From Kiritimatiellia bacterium (GTDB taxonomy: Bacteria; Verrucomicrobiota; Kiritimatiellia; RFP12; UBA1067), in contig JAKSOY010000278.1 of the NCBI GenBank assembly GCA_024405255.1, forward strand, positions 1 to 5,404: a DNA stretch of 5,404 nucleotides, written 5' to 3'. Below the pieces are notes generated by a model that had not been told where the DNA came from, made no database searches, and worked only from the letters and a program-made list of their open reading frames with translations. The translations under genes and the position numbers were made by a program. The number at the start of each line of letters is the position of its first letter. Position 1 is the stretch's first letter. Shown in pieces: positions 5,019 through 5,404 of the stretch.

Positions 5019-5404
5019 ATGAGCATGAACGTCGCAGACTACATTCACGACATGGCGGTCCGCGCGCGGGCCGCCGCGGGCGAGCTGGCGAAGCTTTCGA
5101 CCGCCGAGAAGAACGCCGCGCTTGAGGCGATCGCCGCGGCGCTGGAGAGGAACGCCGCGGACATCCAGGCAGCAAACGCCGTTGACGTTGCGAATGCGAA
5201 GGCGAACGGTCTCGCCCCGGCGATGGTCGACCGGCTGACGCTGACGGACGCGCGGTACAAGGCGATGGTGGAGGGCGTCCGTCACATCGTTTCGCTGCCC
5301 GACCCCGTCGGCGAAGAGTTGTGGACGCGCGAGCGTCCGAGCGGCATCACGATCAAGAAGGTGCGCGTGCCGTTCGGCGTCATCTGCGTCGTCTTCGAGT
5401 CGCG
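5019..5404 (+). CDS. proA: Gamma-glutamyl phosphate reductase, N-terminal part (3' end outside window)
   Basis: NADPH-dependent cytoplasmic enzyme of proline synthesis, reducing gamma-glutamyl phosphate to glutamate semialdehyde. The open frame runs from ATG at 5019 to the window edge (128 codons visible of about 415-420 expected). The N-terminal helix, with AAAGELAKLSTAEKNAAL at about 18-35, matches the family. So do DVANAKANGLAPAMVDRL (56-73), LPDPVGE (93-99) and the start of the nucleotide-binding domain, VRVPFGVICVVFES (115-128). The catalytic Cys lies beyond the edge. Two in-frame starts exist, 5019 and 5025. Neither has a Shine-Dalgarno, and the TATAAT box ends at 5018. If transcription starts near 5025, the second ATG (MNVADYIHDM) is the real start and the mRNA is leaderless. 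The gene is GC-rich again, like cysK and mnmA. proB is not in the window. Confidence 0.93.
   Translation, partial: MSMNVADYIHDMAVRARAAAGELAKLSTAEKNAALEAIAAALERNAADIQAANAVDVANAKANGLAPAMVDRLTLTDARYKAMVEGVRHIVSLPDPVGEELWTRERPSGITIKKVRVPFGVICVVFES

Overview
The window is a tightly packed stretch of bacterial chromosome with every gene on the + strand. It holds four complete genes plus a gene fragment at each edge. GC-rich codons dominate the left part and the right edge (ADP-ribosylglycohydrolase, cysK, mnmA, proA). The middle block (a secreted repeat protein and a Fic protein) looks less GC-rich by eye. Signal peptide use, sigma70-type TATAAT boxes and good Shine-Dalgarno sites fit a Gram-negative-like bacterium. 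The ADP-ribosylglycohydrolase subtype, and the style of a palindromic repeat inside mnmA, recall uncultured PVC-group genomes (Lentisphaerota, Kiritimatiellota, Verrucomicrobiota, Planctomycetota). That placement is a low-confidence impression.

Layout: positions 3-1175 are the 3' part of an ADP-ribosylglycohydrolase-family gene. It overlaps cysK (1172-2089, cysteine synthase) by ATGA, and cysK overlaps mnmA (2086-3201, tRNA 2-thiouridylase) by GTGA. The last codons of mnmA contain the Shine-Dalgarno of a secreted repeat protein (3208-3861). These four genes look like one transcription unit. CysK makes cysteine, the usual ultimate sulfur source for MnmA thiolation, so part of the unit has a sulfur theme. 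A 109-base intergenic region (3862-3970) carries a strong extended -10 promoter surrounded by four copies of a GAGCCG-type motif. It drives a winged-helix/Fic protein (3971-5005) whose catalytic His is Gln. Thirteen bases later proA (gamma-glutamyl phosphate reductase, proline synthesis) starts and runs off the right edge. Its TATAAT box abuts the first ATG and there is no Shine-Dalgarno, so a leaderless mRNA is likely.

The most unusual structure is in mnmA. A roughly 110-base element with long inverted-repeat arms (three CACAGAG units per arm) sits in frame between two conserved MnmA motifs and adds about 37 residues. A second, perfect 22-base palindrome lies further upstream in the same gene and is written in codons foreign to its surroundings. 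The other main leads are the operator-like array before the Fic gene and the degenerate Fic active site.
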